From: Diabrotica undecimpunctata | Lineage: Eukaryota; Arthropoda; Insecta; Coleoptera; Chrysomelidae | Length of the DNA stretch: 64,000 bases | Assembly: GCF_040954645.1 (NCBI RefSeq) | Contig: NC_092805.1 | Coordinates: 69,611,186 to 69,675,185 of the forward strand | Direction of reading: 5' to 3' | Shown here: one piece after another, positions 26,150 through 38,344 of the stretch | How positions within the stretch are numbered: the first letter of the stretch is position 1 | Layout: the number at the start of each line of letters is the position of its first letter | Notes under the pieces: generated by a model | What the model was told of the DNA's origin: nothing | The model's input: only the letters and a program-made list of their open reading frames with translations | Database searches by the model: none | Made by a program: the position numbers and the translations under genes

Positions 26150-26607
26150 AGTCGATACCTTTCTTCTTTGTTATTCCGTTGTTTACAGGAGCTTTTTCAT
26201 TTTTTATCGGTTTTAAGGCATTTTTAACTTCCTCTTAATAATTTTCGGTATTGTTTCAGATGCTAAATTTAGTACTCTTTGTTCCATATTGTCGTGTTTA
26301 TGTTTTGCTACGCTAAACGAGTATAATTCTGTATAGTAATCTTCAACAATATTTCTTATCTGGTTTTCGTCGTTTATAGTGATTTCATTTTTGTCTTTTA
26401 TCTGGTGTATTTGTTGTTTGCCTTTGCTATATATAGTTTTTAACACTTTCATGCTCTTGTTTTTCTCTATGATATTTTAGATTTTTTCGGTATTGTTATC
26501 CCTGATGTCTTGTTATTATTATTTTTCTCATTGCCTTATTAAGTTTCTTATATTCTAGTGAATTTCGATCCATGCAGTTTCTGTTCTTACTCATTTATTG
26601 TGTTTCT
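26150..26607 (-). pseudogene. RTE-type LINE, RT-proximal piece (interrupted by a CR1-like LINE)
   Basis: The minus strand reads NSLEYKKLNKAMRKIIITR near 26570-26510, then HQIKDKNEITINDENQIRNI, VEDYYTELYSFS and a decayed ALK..K.A stretch before RT proper. This is the endonuclease-RT linker of RTE elements. The upstream part of the same element is at 30519-30780, on the other side of the CR1-like LINE. Confidence 0.75.
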
Positions 26608-26995
26608 GTCTTTCAATCAATCAATCAATCAATATTCTTTATTTCATCTGCCTTTTACAAGTAATGAAATGCGTCAAATACAATCTATGATCAGTAAAAA
26701 CTATAAGTACATCAAACAGATAACATAAAAACATATAAAGTATACACAAAAACATACAAATTGTTAAAAAGATGCCTGCAAGTATTCCTCTAACGGATAG
26801 AAAGTGTTTACCAGAAGTAAGTCCTTAACTGTCCTCTTAAATAAATAAATATTTGACTCTTTAACATAATTAGGTAATTTATTATTTATTATTATAGAAA
26901 CATCATTTCTGCAAATAAAATTGCATCTATGTGACTTTACATAAACAACACAACTAAATATATCCAGCGAAATTACAGTTAAAATATATAATTGT

Positions 26996-28898
26996 TTAAA
27001 AACTGTCTACGAATAATTTTTTTTTAAGAATAAGCACCTCATTAATTCGCGAGCAATTTCCCCAACAAACTAAGCAATATTGCAAAATTGACTGTGGATT
27101 AGCAAAATAGTAAAGTTTAAGGATATCTAGGGAGACAAAATTCCTAAGTTGCCATAGAACATAACAGTGCACAGACAATCTTCCCACTACATAATCAATG
27201 TGAGAGCTGCAAGGCAAATTAGAATCCAGGTAAATACCTAACAACTTAGTGGAGTGGCTATTTACCACTGACCCATTGTCAAGTTTTACGAATGGACTCA
27301 TCTGCATAGTAGAAGGTGAAAAGTTTACCATATTGGTCTTTGATCCATTTAAGATTAGGGCATTATTCAAACAGTAATGAGTCACACTTTTTATAAGACA
27401 GTTTGCTTTTTGTACTACATAAAAAAAATTATTGGAATTTAGTGCAATTGTGGTATCGTCAGCAAATTGTGTGACATAACAGCCTGATTGCTGTTCCACA
27501 TTTTTTACTCGAACACTTATTGCATCAGAAAAATTATCTAATGGATTCCGAACCAAACATGTTGAGCTATCGTTTATCAGTTGATTTAAATCATTGACGA
27601 AAATCAAAAATAAAAGGGGGCCAATGATACTTCCCTGTGGAACTCCGGAGAGGACACTTTCTTCTGAAGAAAATATATTCCCATTCACATTGACCTTAAT
27701 TTTTTGAAACCTTTTCGATACAAAGGTGAGGATCCACTTTAACGCAGTTTATCTGACACCACTATGATAAAGTTTTTCCAGCAGTGTTGGATGAATTACA
27801 GTTTCCAAAGCTCGTGCTAAGTCAAAAAACAAACAGATAAAGCAGTGCATCTTGCACACTTATACCTTTACGCAAACCAAATTGAGACTTTTCTATAATG
27901 TTGTGCTTGTTAATATACGAGAGGAGACGTGTATGAAATACCTTCTCATATATTTTTGAAAATACAGATAAAAGTTATAGGCCTCGATAGTTATCAAATT
28001 TTGATTTGTCACTTTTTTATGTATAGGCACAACTAAAGCAGTATTTAGAATTTGAAAAATCCCTTCCTGAAATGAAATGTTTACTAGAAATGTTAATTGT
28101 TTATATATGTTATGAGATACATGTGTTAATATAGAACACGGGATCTCATCCAGTCCAGCCGAGGATTTTTTTGAGATATCTTTAATTATACTTTTTATTT
28201 CTTCATCACTAACAGGATAAAGGAAAAGGGAGTGTATAAACGAAGAAAGATTTTTAGGATTATAATCAGGTGAAGTTTGACTAATTAAATTTTTTACAGA
28301 ATTCGAAAAATGTTGACTGAAAGATTCTGATATGTCATGAAGGTCATCCGCAGAAATTCTCAAATTATTTCTAAATTTACTTGGGTATTTAGAAGAGTTT
28401 CGATTTTTACCTCCGACAGTGTTTCGATTTATGATGCGTCAAGCCTCAGCGCATTTATCATTTTATTATTAAAATAAGTTTGCTTGGCTAACTTAACTTT
28501 GTATTCATGATTTTTTTTAGAATGTTATACTGTATTCTAAGCTCATGACTTTCTGAATATTTTATCGATCTGAAAATGTCTTTAATAAAATCTCCCTCAT
28601 TTATTAAGTTATAGGTTAACAAGCCCTTATTTTTAAACTGTTTAGAAAATCGTCTAGTATCCACCGTTTGCAAAGAAAATGCTTTATAGAATAGTTCCAT
28701 AATTTTTTCATAAAATATGCAAAACTTGTTATCCGAAGATAGATGTGAGTCTAGAAAGCACCAAGATTCCCTAGAGAGCAATTGATTAAAATCATTAATA
28801 TTAAGAGTGCTATTAAAATCACGTTTATAAACAATATTATCCCCCGAAAAAGAAGCATTCAAGTTGTATTCAACTTTCTGTAAAAAATGATCACTCAC
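26996..28898 (-). pseudogene. CR1/Daphne-like reverse transcriptase
   Basis: Three open pieces cover the linker and RT. The fingers read KSSAGLDEIPCSIL and TALVVPIHKK. The palm reads SGVPQGSIIGPLLFLIFVND and the catalytic box CYVTQFADDTTIAL, with both aspartates kept. The thumb (HSTKLLGIYLDSNLPCSSHI) and LQYCLVCWGN follow. Breaks lie near 28430 and at 27690-27890, where the second palm block is garbled. It would reverse-transcribe LINE RNA at a nick made by the adjoining endonuclease. Confidence 0.9.
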
Positions 28899-29514
28899 AT
28901 CGGTATATACAACAAGATAAAAACTTAATATTTACATTGGAGAAAATATTATCAATCACAGTTTTAGAGTCATTATGTATTCTAGTATATTCAAAAATAC
29001 ATTGATTTAAACCATAAGAGGTAAAAACATTTTTTAATCCTAATGCATCTATATTGTGCACCTTTGGATCAAAATGTATATTGAAGTCACCACAGATGAA
29101 AATAATATTATTTTTGTTTAATATTTCTGATAACATTTCGTCCATTTTATTTATGAAAGTTTGTGTATCTTTTGATGATCTGTAAAAACAGCCAACAGTT
29201 ATAATATTATTTTGATATTCCAAATCAATCAAGGCATACTCAAATATTTTATTAATCTTAGCAAGCGAACAGTTTTTAATAGTAACAGCACAATTTACAT
29301 TTACAAATATTGCGACCTCTCCCCAACCTGAGTCTGAACGATGGAAGAAATCGCTTACTACATAAGAGTCCAAGAACAAATTTAAAATTTCGTGTTTATC
29401 ACAGCACACTTCACTAACACAAAATACTTCTGGGTAATTTAGAGACACCATCCATTCCTCCAAATATTGAATTTTGTACCTCCAACTTCTCAAATTTAAG
29501 TGACAAACCGTCAA
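28891..29514 (-). pseudogene. CR1/Daphne-like apurinic-type endonuclease
   Basis: The 207-residue segment shows the EEP fold motifs. CHLNLRSW is the start strand and VFCVSEV normally reads SETH/SET. GWGEVAIFVN is normally GGVAIYV, then come VGCFYRSSKD (YRPP), IFICGDFNIHFD (GDFN) and KTVIDNIFSN (normally SxxCIDNI). Several catalytic-loop residues deviate, but the ORF itself is long and open. It joins the RT piece with a small overlap at 28891-28898. Confidence 0.88.
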
Positions 29515-29523
29515 CTTTTGAGA

Positions 29524-30489
29524 TTAATTTATACTATTTGAAGTAAAAGCATCTTCTTCAATAAAAAAACGCCGCACATATGCACCTTGGGGCAATATGC
29601 TAGGGTCTATAGCTTTCTCAAAATGCTGGATATAAATACTCCCTATAAAGGATGAATACTGGTCTGGAAAATTTGACTTCAGAGGGCTACTCATAGCCTC
29701 GGGAAAATGGTTCTGTATTAGTTTCAATAAATTTTCATTAGACATTGATGGGTCTAGCCTATAAACATGCAAGTCCGTATATTTATGAACACCTTTAAAT
29801 TGTACACCATTTATTTTTATATCTTCATTATTTCCAATCGTGACTTTTCTTCTGGACTTTTTCCGAGAAACAGTTTGCCAATGACTTTCTTCCGACTCAG
29901 GTATTATATCTTGGTTTAAACTCATATACTTGTTACATTTTGCAGCAGCTTCAGCTTCTAAAATAGCACTGCAAGTTTGTTATATAGTAATTTGAGATTT
30001 TTGAGAACCTTTGTTAACGCTGTTATGGTTTTCTGTATGAATATTTTGCAATTTGTTGCTTTGAGCAAATACTTGTTGATCCTCAGGTTTGTATCTTGAT
30101 TGATAAACATGGGATTTCCTTTTTTATTGGGATATAAAAAGTTGATTTGGTCTGTTATTACCTTTATTTCTTGATGCAGACCATTAATAATAAGGTCTTT
30201 TTGTTTAATAATATAATTGAATATTTTTATATCTACCTTATTGTCAATCGAAATCTGCTGAATAGCATTTAGGAAACCATCGTCTAATTTAAGGTTAGAC
30301 ATAGTCTAGTTCACAGCAAACAATGTCACTTTTATTTATGTATTTCACATGATTTAAAGATTTTGCACAACCACGATGTTAAAACCTAGTGCATTTTATA
30401 CTAGTTAAAGCACTTACAACTTTTTTTAAACACTTTAGACACATTTTATTTAATGCAGCATTTTCAACGTGTTTGCTGTATTCCGCCAT
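29524..30489 (-). pseudogene. CR1/Daphne-like ORF1 protein
   Basis: The ATG at 30489 starts MAEYSKHVENAALNKM, followed by CLKCLKKV, C, FHRGCAK and CCE, which is a PHD-like C4HC3 zinc finger typical of CR1-group ORF1 proteins. After a stop near 30303 a coiled-coil region follows (29958-30302). The C-terminal part (29524-29925) has YTDLHVYRLDPSMSNENLLK, an RNA-binding-type end domain of these ORF1s. It is not intact: there is a stop in the finger region and a frame break near 29940. Confidence 0.75.
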
Positions 30490-30518
30490 GTTGCCAACTT
30501 TTTTCCAAATTAAGTCTT

Positions 30519-30780
30519 AATTTTTTTATTTTTCGGTTTTGGCTTCTTATGGTTTTTTCTAATCGCAGTGATTATACTCGTTTTTATTCTTTCTTCCAAA
30601 TTATTTATGTCTTTTTCTTTTAATAATTGATCTATTGGTGTTAGGTCAGCCTCAAAATTTTTCAAGTTCCTTAGTAGATATAGTTCTTTTTGCAAAATTA
30701 GTTTGGTTCTTTCTAATTTTGTGTTGATTACTATTTTTTCTCTTATTAATCTGTGGTCACTTCCCAGACTGAATCTATAT
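30519..30780 (-). pseudogene. RTE-type LINE, endonuclease-end piece (other half of 26150-26607)
   Basis: The minus strand reads FSLGSDHRLIREKIVINTK, the SDHR end motif of the endonuclease, then the linker LLRNLKNFEADLTPIDQLL and IKTSIITAIRKNHKKPKPKN. It stops where the CR1-like LINE was inserted and resumes at 26607. Confidence 0.8.
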
Positions 30781-30786
30781 ATACCA

Positions 30787-32490
30787 ATAAGTATTAATTA
30801 GTATCAGGGTAGCGGGAGGTATTTTCCTCGATCGATCCTGGAGAAAATAGCACTACTTTAGGGACTAGTGAACCTGCCTCCACGCCAGCTCATGAGATTT
30901 CACCATATCATACCGTAAAACTCATGTCCCATAACCCTATGTACCCCACCTCTCCATATTTATCCCTTTTAAGTCTAAAAATTATAATAAAGGGTAGCAG
31001 TGATCCCCAGTAATGAAACAAGACGCAAAAGAAATTATTTTGAACTGACTTGTTACTTTAATTCCGTAGGCATGACTAGGACGGTTTGAATGGCTGCTGG
31101 TACTGCGGTGCGGAAAGCAAAGGAGAACTAGCGCACTATCTAAGCTAAGAATTCTAAATATAAGGCCGTTAGTTCGGGATACCCCTTAGACGGAGAGATG
31201 GTGCGAATAATAAGCTAGTCAAGGAAAACGTCTTAACATTCAAAATAATGACATTAGAATAGCTATCTGGAACATTAAAAGACTATCTCACTGATGAAAA
31301 CTAGTTAACAATGTATCCAAGATTGATAGACTAAATATCCAAGTATTAGGAATAAGTAAAACACGATGGATAGACAAAGGAAAACGTCAAATAGAAAATA
31401 GAACTTTATGCTGGAAACACTGATAAAAACGTCTTTTACTGGGTAGAAATTCTTTTTATTAAAGAAACAAACGACTTTTTCGTGATTTGTACCTTACTTT
31501 GATAGAATAATCATGCTTCATCTTCAGCTAACCATTGGCAATCTTAACTTAATAAAGATATACGCCCCCACCGTGGACAAACCCAAGGATGAAATAAAAG
31601 CGTTTTCTAAACAAATACATGATAAAAAAGAGCTTGAAATCATGGCAGTGGTGCATGGCAAATTCGACGAAGGAAATTATGGGCAGTACATTGGAAAGTT
31701 CAGATTGGGTGAGAGAAACCAGAGACGAGAGCATCTATTGCAATTTTTTAGAGAAGGACCAATTAATGGTAGTGAGTAACACCTTATTCAAGCTGCCAAA
31801 GAGACGATTACACACAATGAAAACACCAGGAGGCAAAAAGGATCGAATGATCCAAAATCAAATTCATTAAAGTTTTGTTTAAGTTCCACAATGTCAGTAG
31901 AAAGACCATAAAGGAAGCAAACAAACGTGGATAAACAAAAAATATAATGATATTGAGAAACTAGATAATAAATACGACGGCTTTAACGTTAAAAGAAATT
32001 TGTCGGTCTTAAATTTAAAGGCGAAGGATGTCCTGGCTGAAAAATCTAAGTACATGGTTCAACACAACAACCACAAATCTTTTCAGAGTAGCAGTGTGCA
32101 AAATACAGATTGCCACGATGATCGACAACATTCAAAATGGATAGACACTACAAGAAGAAGCAGAAGGTTCAAACAAGAAACACATATGTTAAGAAATGAA
32201 AACGATAATTATGAACTTAAAAAAAACTTATTGTAATATTAGAATATTTAAATATCTCAGCTCTCCAATGATTACACATCAAGGAATTGCGTTTTAACAT
32301 TTTGGGAAGATGCACCTACAATAACACTCGACGAGGTAAAACAAGCCACAAAAATTGCAAAAAGTGGTAAAGTAGTAGAGGGCGATAAGATTTGCTGAGA
32401 AATTTAAAGAATACTGGATGATAAATACATATCTGTTTTGGTGGATGTTCAATTGTATATATAGAACTGGAATAATTCTAAAAGAGTGGC
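30787..32490 (+). pseudogene. RTE-type LINE: 5' UTR, endonuclease and linker
   Basis: A relatively GC-rich leader (30787-31230) resembles the 5' part of the LINE at 43515. The endonuclease then reads IRIAIWNIKRLS, IDRLNIQVLGISKTRWIDK, LIKIYAPTVDKPKDEIKAFS and FRLGERNQRREHLLQFF. Its metal-binding GDFN box has become VHGKFDEG. Linker and early RT finger traces follow (PTITLDEVKQATKIAKSGK and NCIYRTGIILKEW). It stops at about 32490 where a pogo-like element begins. Many stops and shifts are present. Confidence 0.75.
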
Positions 32491-33725
32491 TTATCTTCAC
32501 ATTTGTGACCAAACTTTCGGTTTGTCCCGTAAAAAAGTTTTAGAATTAACCCAACAGTTCGTCCAATTAAACAACCTTAAAACTCAATTTAAAGATGGTA
32601 GACCAGGTAAAAACTGGTACTTAAATTTTAAAAGAAGACATCGGCTGTCAATTAAGAAACCGGAGATAGCTGAGTTTGCAAGGAAAAAAGCCATGAATCC
32701 TTTTGTTGTTAAAGATTATTTTAGGTTATTGGGCATTCTATTGAGTGGACCATTCAATATTTAGGACTTGCTGACAAACCTGAGAGAATCTACAATATAG
32801 ACGAAACTGAATTTTCGAGTTTCAAAAACCACCAGTGGACCGTGAAGGGGGAACACTACAGTGGCGATGACAGCAAGCGCTAGAGGCGAAACGATTCCTC
32901 CATTAATTATTTTTAAAGCAAAAATATCTGGGATGAATGAATAATTGACAAAAATAATTTTCTCTGGAACTGCCTACGCTGCGAGTAAATATGGCTGGGT
33001 TGAAGCTATTAAATTTGACAACTATTTTATAAAAAAAATTGGTCCTGATCGGCCTATACTAGTTACCTACCATGGTCATTCAACTCGAATCAGATTTGGT
33101 TAATTACGTGAGATGGGAAGAAATTACTATTCTGAAACTACCAGCTCATACTAGTCACATTCTTCACCCATTGAATTTGGCGGAATTTAAAGCTATAAAA
33201 TCAATATAGGAAAAAGGACTCATAAAGTGGCAGAGACAGTTTGCTGGTCGAAGACTTCCCAAAACAGTGTTTTCTGAGCTGATTGGGAAAATATGGACAG
33301 ATCAAGGGTGGTATCTTTACATTTGATGTTAAAGTTGTACCTGAAAATCGTTACGAGGCTTCTTCTTTAAGCCGATGACAGATTTGAACGGACATCATAG
33401 ATCAGCGCTAAGAAACTTCTCTAGATGTGACAAATGTTGCCATCTTCGAGAAAAACTCATGAGTGTCGTATTTCAACAATATAGACTTTGTAGTCAGGAC
33501 AAAAATGACATTTTATATATAAGCCACGTGATTTCTCTCACTGAAAGTTATACCCAGGTAAAGTTCCGGAAGTAAAAACAAAGGGCTTTGTTTATCCTCA
33601 GGTGGATGACATATCGCTGGTGGCAAAAGAGGATATCCTTAAAGAATTACCCTCTCCATATGTTAGACGAGGAATGCATAATTTCTATGTTAAATTTTCG
33701 CGAGATAAAAAACATTACTTTCGCA
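32490..33725 (+). pseudogene. pogo/Tigger-type DDE transposase pseudogene
   Basis: The N-terminal segment has a CENP-B-type HTH (LNNLKTQFKDGRPGKNWYLN, FKRRHRLSIKKPE). The DDE domain starts ERIYNIDETEFSSF and continues with TASARGETIPPLIIFKAK, PDRPILVTYHGHSTR (first D of the triad's second block read as Y.GH), TSSY.SH.. for PAHTSH, and GIFTFDVKVVPENRYEAS. A last piece near 33600-33715 (FVYPQVDDISLVAKEDILKE) belongs to the C-terminal tail. There are numerous stops. Terminal inverted repeats were not found. Confidence 0.78.
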
Positions 33726-33734
33726 TTTGTGGTG

Positions 33735-35765
33735 AGTGGTGATTTGTGATTTTAATGTAGATACCAGAAATATGACTAACGACCATGTTAATCTTCTCAA
33801 TGTTTTACTGAATTTTAATCTTGTTAATTGGCCAACTAGAGTCACGGATACCAGCGTTACAACATTAGATAATGTATTTGTAAATTTCTCGAACTCCAAA
33901 TTGTCATATGTACTTGACAACACTGTATCAAATCACAGAACAGTTTTAGTGGAACTTGACTTTGAAACGGAATTGTCATACTTTATACAAAAAGACAATT
34001 TGGCGAGGAATCGATAAACCACTTTATCGTTAACCTCATTAACGAAAACTGGAATAATGTTTATGGCATCTTAGACACTAATCTAGCATTTCAAGCTTTT
34101 ATAAATATCTTTTTGTATCATTTTAATAATAACTTTCCATCAACAAGGAAAAAAATCAAAACACCTAAAAATAAATGGATTAATAATGAAGTGCGAAAGT
34201 CGAGTTATGAATTAAGAAATTTACACGCTTTATCAAGGGCAGTAGCAATTCTTAGATATTTATCAACAACAAAGGTAAAAACAGAAAACTTTTGACCAAA
34301 ACAAGAAATGATTATTATCAGAAAATCATTACTTCATTATCATCACTACATTGTCAATGATTTTTCAAAAAGTGCTAATAACAATGCTAATACTTGTTTA
34401 ATGTATGATGACAATAATATAATAACAGATCTCCAAGAGGTAGTATGCACTTCTAACACATTTTTTAAAAATGCACCCATTGATATCGTGTCGAAAATTC
34501 CATGTAATACAGTAGACAAAGACAGTCAGTCAATTATTACAGATCATGAAAATTTCTTTCAATTGTACACATTTACTGGGCAGGAACTGATCGAACTCCT
34601 GCATAGTAAACTTAAAAACAAATCCTCTAGTGGTTTTGACGAGATACCTGTATTTTTGGTGAAAAAGGTTTTACCTTTTATAATCAATCCTTTAACTTAT
34701 CTTATCAATTTGTCTTTTTGCAATGAGGATTTTCCTAATTACTCAACGACAGGCAAAGTAGTTCCCATTTTTAAAAAAGGAGATCCAAAACTGGTCAGCA
34801 ATTATAGGCCTATAACAATTCCCAGTATATTTTCAAAGGTATTTGAGTATGGATATTTAAAGAGATTAAATGGTTATCTAAAAAACAATAATATCATAAC
34901 TATAAATCAACATGGATTTCAAGAAAATAAATCTACTATTACGGCCGTCTATGCATTTTATGCTCATTTAACCAGTTTGATTTTGTGATCTTAGTAGGGC
35001 ATTTGACTGTGTCAACCATGAAATATTATTTAAAAAACTAAAACAGATAGGTATAACAGGACATTCTTTACAGTGGATTATGTCATTTCTAAACAATAGA
35101 CAACAATATGTGAGTCTGCAGATGAGGATCGAGGATTGTGTGACCAGTTGTTGATCTAGTCTTGTTACTACAAACATGGGTGTTCCCCAAGGATCTGTAA
35201 TATGACCAATTCTCTTCGTAGCCTACATTAACGACATCGTACAAGTAGACAGAGCGGTAAATTTCATTATATATGCGGATGATACGTCAATTATTCTATC
35301 TAACAAATCCAACGTAATCCTACAACATCAATGGAATGATTTTCTTTCATCTTTATATTCTTGGTTTTACATCAGTTTAAAACGAGTGGTGATATGCATA
35401 ATTTAAATACTAGATATTGTAATAAACTTTATATACCATTTTCAAAAGTTAACATTAAATTTAAATCGCCCAGGTTATACGGGTTACAGGTGTTTAATCA
35501 TTTGCCCACAGTTGTAAAGTCCACCAGTTCAATAAATGTATTTAAGAGGAATCTTAGGCAATTTTTATGTGAAAAAGTGTTTTATACAGTCGAAGAATTT
35601 TTTAGATCTTAGATATTAGCTGTATTTCATTTAGCTTTTAAATTCATTGCATGTCTTGTTTAGTCTAGTTTAGTGTTTAGTTTTTAGCAATGTATATTCA
35701 TGAATAATTCTATACAAACTATGTTTGTCAGAAAGAAAATAAAGAATTTGGTTTGATTTAATTTG
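33735..35765 (+). pseudogene. Jockey/CR1-group LINE, 5'-truncated
   Basis: The copy starts inside the endonuclease (VICDFNVDTRN for GDFN, VTTLDNVFVNF for CIDNI). A linker follows, then RT with LKNKSSSGFDEIPVFLVKKV, GKVVPIFKKGDPKLVSNYRP and ITINQHGFQENKSTITAVYA. At 34985-35290, decayed LSRAFDCVNHEILF, MGVPQGSV and YADDTSIIL blocks can be read across frames. It ends with a C-terminal region (NTRYCNKLYIPFSKVNIKFK), an AATAAAG signal and TTTGGTTTGATTTAATTTGAG. It resembles the CR1-like LINE at 26613 in layout but is clearly a different copy. Confidence 0.82.
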
Positions 35766-36230
35766 AGTCATTCGACCCTTTTAAGATATTTTATTTTCAA
35801 CATTATGAATTTTTTTTTCAGAACTTTATGCAGAAAAGTAAGTTTACTACATAATGCAATACAAGAAAAATATATAAAACTATGCCCGGAAGATGCAGTT
35901 ACCCTAAACTGATATGACAAGTGCGCCACTGCGATATATAAAAGAAAAAAATCATAACTAATAGTCGTAAAAAGTCGCAGATTTAGGATCTTCCCTAAAT
36001 AAAGCTCATTATCAAAATACTTGGTGGACGTATCTTGGATTTGGCAAAACTTACCCAATTGAAGCATTAATACAATTAAAATCAAATATAAATAAAAGGG
36101 CGTGCACTTGCTCGACCTTCCCTAAACAAAAATCCAAATTTTCTATTCTTAGTTCACACCAAATATTGCCCGCTCCAGTAACTCATTAAACTTCTCGCTT
36201 AATTCTAAAACTGGAAAATACAGCTATTAT
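35766..36230. other. intron sequence, nothing recognised
   Basis: AT-rich, no motif seen. Confidence 0.5.
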
Positions 36231-37274
36231 TAGTCTGGGATAGTCCTGGTTCCCAGGCCCATTTTCACCATTTATTACTAACAAGCTAATTTTTCGAGAG
36301 TAGGTTTATTTTGACTAGACGCCCAGCTTTTGTCCTTACAACAATTTTCGTTTTTGGAAGATAACAGGGTTAGCAGGGATGAAATATGTTAATTTGATAA
36401 TTTTCAAAAATTTATTGCTAACTGGGTTTTTTTGTCAATTCTAAAGATAATTATGTAAATTAGCCGAAATAATATTTGCCCTACTAAATGCAAGATTTTA
36501 TCAAAGAATCCCCCCGTTCCAACATATATCATTTTCTGTTGGTTAGTTAATAATATTTATATAATTTAACACCCACATTACATTGTCCTTCAGATGAATA
36601 CTGTTCTTTTAATTTTTTGCAGCAATTCGTGTTTTTTAATACTTCTTTATTTTCATTTTTTGATTTATACCCTTTTTTAAATAGCTCATAGCGTCTTCTG
36701 TTGATATTATTTTTAATTTTTAATGAGTATACCCTATATATGAACTCTTCAATAATTCGAACTATTTTACTTCATTTGATGTTAATGCTGTATGTTCACT
36801 TCGTAGGAGTTGAATAAAAGCCCCTTGAAAATTTTTATTTTTCCTTAAAATAATAAAAGGTCTCTATTTCCTTTACAAAAGAGTAGGATAACTTGGATAT
36901 TAAATTATATAATAAATATTAACTAACCAACAGAAAACAAATCAGGTGGTTAGTACCTAATTATTTTTCATTACCTCGTCAATGACACATGTTCTGAATG
37001 GGGGACTCTTTGATAAAACCTTGCATTTTGTATAAAAACTATTTTTTCGGCTTATTTACATAATTATCTTAAAAATTAACAAAAAATTTCCATTTGTAAC
37101 CAATATTTGAAAATCGTCGAATCAACATATTTCATCCCTGTTACCCTTATTGGCTACTACAAACGAAAATTGTTGTACGGATGGTCGGATGTGCGTCACG
37201 TCGAAATGAAGCTACTTACGGAAAATTAGCTTGTTAGTAATAAATGGTGAAAGTGGACCTGTTATCTCGGACTA
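36231..37274. mobile_element. foldback/MITE-like element with long inverted repeats
   Basis: The left arm (about 36231-36580) and right arm (about 36890-37274) are diverged inverted copies. Shared blocks include TTCACCATTTATTACTAACA at 36270 and its complement at 37235, GATGAAATATGTT at 36380 and its complement at 37120, and CTGTTGGTTAGTTAATA at 36536 and its complement at 36920. The ends read TAGTCTGGGATA and TAGTCCGAGATA. Each is compatible with a TA flank. No coding potential was seen in the 300-bp centre, so this is a non-autonomous element. Confidence 0.75.
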
Positions 37275-38344
37275 TGAATGGTGGATAGCATGATACTAGA
37301 TAGCTTAGTTGTAAATACGATAATTGAGGACCTGGTGTGAACGATGAGGACGATGAATTCACCTACGAATTTTGCGAAAAACGGGCATCACAAGACGTAA
37401 GCCTGGACGTTTATCTACTTTTATATTCTTTAAGAAATTATTGTGTTAGATTCCTTAACTCGAAACAATTTGAAAACACTGATGTATAAAAAAATAAAAA
37501 GAGAATAAAAATAAATGAGATCCTATAAATATACCAGTTTCAGTTTTATTGCCTGCGAATCTTTAATTATACCGTTTACGTAATTAACGTTTTTTTATAG
37601 TTTGTAGGTTTTGGGAAACGAGAATTTTTATTAAGCTGGCTTTATTAATTTTTGCTAAGAGATTTGACTATACAGGTTAAACTGAGAATTTTCAGTATTT
37701 GATTTACAGCAATCAATTGAACTTATAACAACATAGATGCGGCAACTATTATAATTAAAATTCACAAGGAAACTAAATTCCTGTAGTTGGCTCTATACCA
37801 TGTATAACAAAAAAATGTATGTAAAAAAATTCCTTTATAAAATCGTTGCTTTGGAATAACAAGTTCAAAGTGAGGATGCCATTTTTGAATTACAGGCGAT
37901 CAAAGTTTTAAAGTTACACATTTATTTTCTTGTTGATACTGCACGAAGATTACATTAGTGTAAATTATTAGAAAAAAAAATAAGCTAACATATATACTAT
38001 TTTGCTTAAATATATAATAAACAGAATAAACAAAAAAAAACAGCATCAAAACGCAGTTAGAGCTTTGTTTGTAAATCTCAATACTTTCCAGTTATTTAAC
38101 ATAGTTCTATCTTTCACATACACCCTTGTTTTATAAATGAGATTGAAATTCCATATCACTTACTAAGAAAGGAAAAAAAAGGAAAGAAAATAATACTAAT
38201 AATGATAAATTATAAAATGTTTATTTCATATGAGATCATCATACGAGATGGAAACGAAATAAATGTTACCTACTTAATGTATAATATTTCTATTTAAAAA
38301 TGAAACAGTTTATTTTAAAGAAATCAGAAACGCTTGAAAATATT
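37275..38344. other. intron sequence, nothing recognised
   Basis: AT-rich, no coding or structural signal recognised. Confidence 0.5.

Larger units (their letters stand above)
26613..30513 (-). mobile_element. CR1/Daphne-like LINE, near full length, nested in an RTE LINE
   Basis: The minus-strand element has ORF1 with an N-terminal zinc finger, then an endonuclease and RT, and ends in AATAAAG followed by a (ATTG)n tail (26613-26633). GTCTT flanks it on both sides (26608-26612 and 30514-30518). Removing it restores a continuous RTE reading frame across the junction (KKIKT then ETQ...KNRNCMDRNSLEYKK), which supports the nested insertion. Confidence 0.85.
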
